From assembly GCA_023436145.1 (NCBI GenBank), contig JAEZKP010000089.1, positions 1 through 9,616 of the forward strand: 9,616 bases of DNA, given 5' to 3'. The DNA comes from Fibrobacterota bacterium (GTDB lineage Bacteria; Fibrobacterota; Chitinivibrionia; Chitinivibrionales; Chitinispirillaceae). Made by a program: the position numbers and the translations under genes. Shown in pieces: positions 6,228-9,616 of this stretch; the first letter of the stretch is position 1, and each line of letters starts with the position of its first letter. Below the pieces are notes generated by a model, which was not told the origin of the DNA, made no database searches, and was given only the letters and a program-made list of their open reading frames with translations.

Positions 6228-6620
6228 TCAGCGTAAATAAACTACAGTCGCTCCCTCCCCACCCTCTTTGGGTAGAGCGGTTCTGTAATCTCTGATATAA
6301 TGGTGAAGCTCTTCTTCCAGCATATCATGAACCATCTGTTTTAAAACCGGTTTTCCCCGGTCGACAGAATGATTTCCCCTTCCATGAATAATCAGTATTT
6401 CCCGGATTCCCTTTTTCCTGCTCTGAGCGATAAATGTTCTAACTTTACGGGCAGCATTTTCGGATTTCATGCCGTGAAGATCAAGTACCACCCGGACAGA
6501 ATGTTTGCGACATATTTTACGGGCTGCGGATGGTTTATCTGAAGAAAAGGCATCTTTATTATAAACTCCATTCTTTTCAATAAAGGAAAAAATGGCCTGC
6601 CTGTCATCTTCTTTGCTCAT
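6228..6620 (-). CDS. Smr-domain protein
   Basis: This 130-residue protein is mostly one Smr (small MutS-related) domain. Smr domains bind or nick nucleic acids, acting on branched DNA in MutS2 or on RNA in stand-alone forms. The two hallmark motifs are present: LDLHGM (46-51) and IIHGRG (77-82). The C-terminal GGEGATVVYLR (120-130) matches the usual domain end. The N-terminal 40 residues are a charged, non-conserved extension. The start at 6620 has an AGGA about 9 nt upstream. It begins 16 nt after the COG2309-like gene on the same strand, so the two are probably co-transcribed. The specific substrate cannot be told from sequence. Confidence 0.85.
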   Translation of the reverse strand: MSKEDDRQAIFSFIEKNGVYNKDAFSSDKPSAARKICRKHSVRVVLDLHGMKSENAARKVRTFIAQSRKKGIREILIIHGRGNHSVDRGKPVLKQMVHDMLEEELHHYIRDYRTALPKEGGEGATVVYLR

Positions 6621-6636
6621 ACTTTAGTATCCTGCT

Positions 6637-7596
6637 TTACTGCACAAACAGTCCATTCTGAAGTAAAAGTTTTCCATCAACGTAAACAGTGCAGGAACTT
6701 ATTATCGCTTCCAGAGGGAATATCCCCAAGGCCACTCCTTGAGGTAATCCTTTGCCAATAGTAAGATGAACAGCTCCAAGAGCTACCTTTTCCTCAGAAA
6801 GATTTCCACTGGCCTTTGCAGTATCAAGAATTCCTATTCCCAGATTGCAAACGGATCGGGCGGTCTCTTTATATTTACTGAAGTATTTTTCCAGATCAGG
6901 CGCAAACCGGTGATTTTTTACACTGCTCACAAGCCCCTGCTTAACTTCAAAGATAAGAACCTCATGAGGGTTTCCCATTGCAAATGATAAGTAGCTGTCT
7001 ATGGCCACCACCCCTTCAGCAGTACCCTCCAGAAGCCTGAAACTCACCTGTCCGGCAGGTAGAATATGAAACCCGCCTTCTGAAGACAACCGACCATCAT
7101 CGGTATAAATACTGGATTCCTCTATCTGAAATGTAAAATCAGTGCCTGAACCGCTTGTTATCCGGACACTTTTTGCAGTACTGAGTCTTCCAGCCACTTT
7201 TCTGGTGTTAACCCCTACTTTTCGCCAATCCACATTCATTGTCCGACTGAAAACCTCTGCTGTAATTTCCGGAAATGAAGCAATCCGAATCTTATGCTCT
7301 GAAGCGATCTGTTTTGTTTGAGAATGTGTAAGATTAGTTGCCAGCGGAATCACTGCAACATCAAACCTCCGAAGCATCTCTATTACCGAGTCGGGAAACT
7401 CGGTTCTCCCCTGACGACTGTCCGGGCTGACTACTACCAGAACAGTCTCCTGACAGCGATTCTGAGCTGCCTTAAAAAAGGCAGATCCAATCTCCATACT
7501 GAGAGGATCACAAATTATCAGTAATTTCTCAAATCTTTTCAGGCTGCAACAGTCCATGAGCGTAATCTCTGAGCTCTGCAGCAATCCTTCATACAT
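6637..7596 (-). CDS. COG2309 / M29 aminopeptidase T-like protein with altered metal-site motif
   Basis: This 319-residue protein resembles the M29 (aminopeptidase T / PepS) metallopeptidase family of cytoplasmic exopeptidases, in its shorter bacterial form. Diagnostic segments are VRITSGSGTDFTF (144-156), TDDGR (165-169), LPAGQV (179-184), LEGTAEGV (189-196), GIGILDTAKASGNLSEEK (253-270), GAVHLTIGKG (274-283) and CTVYVDG (302-308). Where relatives have His-x-Asp before the final PTVYVDG strand, this protein reads FPLEAIISSCTVYVDG. Two expected metal ligands may thus be Pro294 and Glu296, while Glu190, Glu194, Glu269 and His277 remain. The residue alignment is by eye, so the loss is provisional. 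The start at 7596 has AAAGGA about 10 nt upstream. It leads a two-gene unit with the Smr gene and is divergent from cysK. No signal peptide is seen. Confidence 0.7.
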   Translation of the reverse strand: MYEGLLQSSEITLMDCCSLKRFEKLLIICDPLSMEIGSAFFKAAQNRCQETVLVVVSPDSRQGRTEFPDSVIEMLRRFDVAVIPLATNLTHSQTKQIASEHKIRIASFPEITAEVFSRTMNVDWRKVGVNTRKVAGRLSTAKSVRITSGSGTDFTFQIEESSIYTDDGRLSSEGGFHILPAGQVSFRLLEGTAEGVVAIDSYLSFAMGNPHEVLIFEVKQGLVSSVKNHRFAPDLEKYFSKYKETARSVCNLGIGILDTAKASGNLSEEKVALGAVHLTIGKGLPQGVALGIFPLEAIISSCTVYVDGKLLLQNGLFVQ

Positions 7597-7701
7597 GCTC
7601 TGTAATTCCTTTCGGATAACAAAAACTCAATATACTAATTGATGCAGCGGAAGATGAAATTACTGAAAAACTGATTTCCTGCAAAATGCCATTGTTTATA
7701 T

Positions 7702-7722
7702 TGTTGATTACTTTTATCAACA
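7702..7722. promoter_or_regulatory. Inverted repeat upstream of the cysK promoter
   Basis: TGTTGAT (7702-7708) and ATCAACA (7716-7722) are perfect 7-bp arms separated by 7 nt. The site ends 4 nt before the TTGACA of the candidate cysK promoter, a position suited to a regulator. No regulator gene is adjacent. Confidence 0.45.
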
Positions 7723-7726
7723 TTCA

Positions 7727-7756
7727 TTGACACCTTCTCAGCTGGATATTTATTTT
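7727..7756 (+). promoter_or_regulatory. Candidate promoter for cysK-larE
   Basis: TTGACA (7727-7732) is a perfect -35 consensus, followed after 18 nt by TATTTT (7751-7756) as a fair -10. Transcription would begin near 7763, giving a leader of about 100 nt before cysK. This leader would include the inverted repeat at 7781-7805. Confidence 0.45.
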
Positions 7757-7780
7757 TGATATTATATTAATGATTCTGAA

Positions 7781-7805
7781 ATTGGCATCACTTTTTCATG
7801 CCAAT
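7781..7805 (+). promoter_or_regulatory. Inverted repeat in the cysK leader
   Basis: ATTGGCAT (7781-7788) and ATGCCAAT (7798-7805) are perfect 8-bp arms around a 9-nt loop. Downstream, GTATCGATAC (7838-7847) is a further perfect 10-bp palindrome. Neither is followed by a T-run, so an operator or leader-RNA hairpin is more likely than a terminator. Confidence 0.5.
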
Positions 7806-7857
7806 AAAAACTTATACCCGGCAATTACGGTAATAAGGTATCGATACTATAAATACT

Positions 7858-7862
7858 GGAGG
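7858..7862 (+). promoter_or_regulatory. cysK: Ribosome binding site of cysK
   Basis: GGAGG lies 4 nt before the ATG at 7867. It is the strongest Shine-Dalgarno match among the genes here, although closer to the start codon than usual. Confidence 0.75.
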
Positions 7863-7866
7863 TTCT

Positions 7867-8796
7867 ATGCCTATTGCTCATGATATAACCGAATTAATCG
7901 GTAACACACCTCTTGTCTGGATAAATCAGCTCAATAAAGACGGCAAAGCTAAAATTGCTGCTAAGCTCGAATTTTTCAATCCTTTATCCAGTGTTAAAGA
8001 CCGTATCGGTCTGGCTATGATAGAAAGCGCTGAAAAACAGGGCCTGTTAAAAAAAGATTCAGTTATAATCGAACCAACCAGTGGAAATACAGGTATAGCC
8101 CTGGCGTTTGTTGCTGCAACTAAAGGTTACAGGCTTATTCTTACCATGCCGGAGACGATGAGCAGTGAGCGGCGCAAGATTTTAAAGGCTTTCGGGGCAG
8201 AACTGGTATTGACTGATGGGTCAAAGGGGATGAACGGAGCCATAAAAAAAGCCGAAGAACTGATGACACAAATACCAAACTCCTTTATGCCTCAGCAGTT
8301 TAAAAATCCGTCAAATCCCGAGATTCATCGAAAGACGACTGCAGAAGAGATCTGGCGGGACACAAATGGAGAGGTTGATATTCTTGTTGCTGGTGTAGGT
8401 ACCGGTGGCACCATCACCGGCACAGGCGAAGCCTTGAAAAAGCACAAAAAGGGAGTTCAAATCGTTGCAGTAGAGCCGCAGAAATCGCCGGTTCTTTCCG
8501 GAGGACAACCGGGTCCTCATAAAATCCAGGGGATTGGTGCCGGTTTTGTACCGGAAGTTTTCAACCGGGACATCATTGATCAGATTTTTAAGGTTGACGA
8601 CATCGATGCAGCAAATACTGCACGTGAATTGGCAAAAAAGGAAGGTATATTAACCGGGATTTCAGCTGGGGCGGCATTGTGGGCGGCTTTGCAAATCGCA
8701 AAAAAGGAAGAAAACAGAAACAAACTGATCGTGGTAATCTTACCCGATTCAGGAGAACGTTACCTTAGTACATGGTTATGGGATGAGCAGGCTTGA
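7867..8796 (+). CDS. cysK: Cysteine synthase A (O-acetylserine sulfhydrylase)
   Basis: CysK is a cytoplasmic PLP enzyme that converts O-acetylserine and sulfide into cysteine, the last step of sulfur assimilation. The 309-residue length is normal for the family. The N-terminal ITELIGNTPLV (7-17) is typical. The PLP lysine is Lys44 in NPLSSVKDR, the substrate loop is TSGNTG (71-76), the phosphate-binding loop is GVGTGGTITGTG (176-187), Ser266 in GISAG lies near the pyridine nitrogen, and PDSGERYLST (293-302) closes the protein. MPETMSSERRKILKAFGAEL (94-113) favours CysK over CysM or cystathionine beta-synthase. All key residues are intact. It is followed after 17 nt by larE, so the two are likely an operon linking cysteine supply to a sulfur-transfer enzyme. 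Confidence 0.95.
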   Translation: MPIAHDITELIGNTPLVWINQLNKDGKAKIAAKLEFFNPLSSVKDRIGLAMIESAEKQGLLKKDSVIIEPTSGNTGIALAFVAATKGYRLILTMPETMSSERRKILKAFGAELVLTDGSKGMNGAIKKAEELMTQIPNSFMPQQFKNPSNPEIHRKTTAEEIWRDTNGEVDILVAGVGTGGTITGTGEALKKHKKGVQIVAVEPQKSPVLSGGQPGPHKIQGIGAGFVPEVFNRDIIDQIFKVDDIDAANTARELAKKEGILTGISAGAALWAALQIAKKEENRNKLIVVILPDSGERYLSTWLWDEQA

Positions 8797-8813
8797 GCCG
8801 AAGGTTTAGATAT

Positions 8814-9616
8814 ATGGATAGTGCACTGAATATAAAGCTTGACAATCTTAAAACTCTGATAAAAAAATATTCTTCTGCCATACTTGCCTTTTCCGGCGGG
8901 ACCGACAGTAGTTTTCTGGCATTTGTATGTAAAGAAGTTCTGGGTGATAATCTGCATCTGATCACGGCAATCTCTGCGGTTTACCCTCAATCAGAGCTGG
9001 AAGATGCCAGAAACATTTCCGCATTACTCAATGTTAATCTGGAATTGATTGAACTGGATGTTTTTGACATTCCTGAATTTGGAAGTAATCCCCCTGACCG
9101 CTGCTATTACTGTAAAAGGGAACTTCTGAAAAAGATCGGACAGATTGCAGAAGATAAAAAAATCGATGCCATATTTGATGGCAGTAATCTCAGTGATGAG
9201 GGTGATTTCAGACCGGGTAAAAAGGCACTCACTGAACTGGGTATCATCTCTCCCTTGTCGATAGCCGGTTTTACAAAATCCGACATTTACGCTTTATCCC
9301 GTCATTTTAATCTGCCAACTGCAAATAAAGCTTCCATGGCCTGCCTGGCATCCAGATTTCCTTATGGTGAAGCAATTACCAGAGAAAAACTGGCCCGTGT
9401 GGAATTGGCCGAAAAAAGCCTTCATGAACTGGGGTATCACCAACTTCGTATCAGAAGTCATGGAGATCTGGCCAGACTTGAATTAACCGAAGAGGAGATT
9501 CAGAGGGCTTTTTCCCAGCGCAAAGAGCTGATTTCCATATTGAAAAAAGCTGGTTTCACCTGGTGCAGCCTTGATCTTCAGGGATACCGCAGCGGTGCAA
9601 TGAACGAAACTCTTTA
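8814..9616 (+). CDS. larE: LarE-type ATP-dependent sulfur transferase (3' end at window edge)
   Basis: LarE adenylates pyridinium-3,5-biscarboxylic acid mononucleotide and replaces its carboxylate oxygen with sulfur, a step in making the nickel-pincer cofactor of lactate racemase. The 267 codons seen carry the PP-loop SGGTDSS (27-33), NPPDRCYYCKRELL (92-105), DGSNLSDEGDFRPG (122-135), ACLASRFPYG (176-185) and the terminal GYRSGAMNETL. Cys177 matches the sulfur-donating cysteine of the family. Cys97 and Cys100 form an extra Cys-x2-Cys, as in LarE proteins thought to hold a 4Fe-4S cluster. The frame is open to the window end, where the last two bases are TA. Family length suggests this begins the stop codon, so the gene is probably complete but for one base. 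The start at 8814 follows GAAGG by about 9 nt. No larA, larB or larC is visible here, so a role in another thiolation remains possible. Confidence 0.88.
   Translation, partial: MDSALNIKLDNLKTLIKKYSSAILAFSGGTDSSFLAFVCKEVLGDNLHLITAISAVYPQSELEDARNISALLNVNLELIELDVFDIPEFGSNPPDRCYYCKRELLKKIGQIAEDKKIDAIFDGSNLSDEGDFRPGKKALTELGIISPLSIAGFTKSDIYALSRHFNLPTANKASMACLASRFPYGEAITREKLARVELAEKSLHELGYHQLRIRSHGDLARLELTEEEIQRAFSQRKELISILKKAGFTWCSLDLQGYRSGAMNETL

Larger units (their letters stand above)
7597..7866. other. Divergent intergenic region between the COG2309-like gene and cysK
   Basis: This 270-bp AT-rich region must hold the promoters of both divergent units. On the plus strand it contains a candidate promoter and two perfect inverted repeats, listed separately. 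On the minus strand TATATT just upstream of the COG2309-like gene could be a -10 box, but no good -35 matches it. No small gene was recognised, and no riboswitch family was identifiable by eye. Confidence 0.5.

Noticed and set aside
7811..7834. Rrf2/IscR-like operator reading of TATACCCGGCAATTACGGTAATA
   Set aside because: The dyad is imperfect and the resemblance to known Rrf2-family sites is too loose to assert by eye.

Overview
The window looks like a chromosomal stretch from a Gram-negative bacterium with moderate to low G+C (by eye, low forties percent). The Gram-negative call rests on a large exported protein with an outer-membrane-barrel-like N-terminus of the PorV/UPF0164 type and a TolB-like propeller. 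These features hint at the FCB/Fibrobacterota-type lineages or spirochaete relatives, but no marker here fixes the phylum. No rRNA, tRNA, phage gene or CRISPR array was seen.

Layout. (a) 1-2480 is repeat-rich. It holds six complete and one edge-cut copy of a roughly 45-bp imperfect palindrome (arms CCCCRGAGRTGA / TCAYCTCYGGGG, 17-20 nt loop). Among them sits one gene (610-1587) for a RAYT/Y1-transposase-like protein with a C-terminal helix-turn-helix. This protein appears to have lost the HUH histidines and the presumed catalytic tyrosine. (b) 2480-2827 is a gene-free AT-rich leader. (c) 2828-5755 encodes a 975-residue secreted protein joining a barrel-like region, a TPR, a degenerate 5'-nucleotidase-like domain and a TolB-type beta-propeller. 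(d) 5756-6227 is non-coding and contains a 217-bp tandem array of 31 heptamers. (e) On the minus strand, a COG2309/M29 aminopeptidase-like gene (7596-6637) is followed after 16 nt by an Smr-domain gene (6620-6228). (f) Divergently on the plus strand, after an intergenic region with two perfect inverted repeats and a candidate promoter, lie cysK (7867-8796) and, 17 nt later, larE (8814 to the window end).

How the parts work together. cysK and larE form an apparent sulfur operon: CysK makes cysteine, and LarE passes sulfur to the pyridinium precursor of the nickel-pincer cofactor. This LarE carries a Cys-x2-Cys plus a third Cys, resembling the iron-sulfur type rather than the single-cysteine sacrificial type. 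The most unusual part is the left third. A transposase-like protein that seems catalytically dead but keeps its fold motifs and HTH lies inside a cluster of hairpins. This suggests a domesticated hairpin-binding protein rather than an active mobile element. That functional link is inference from co-location only.
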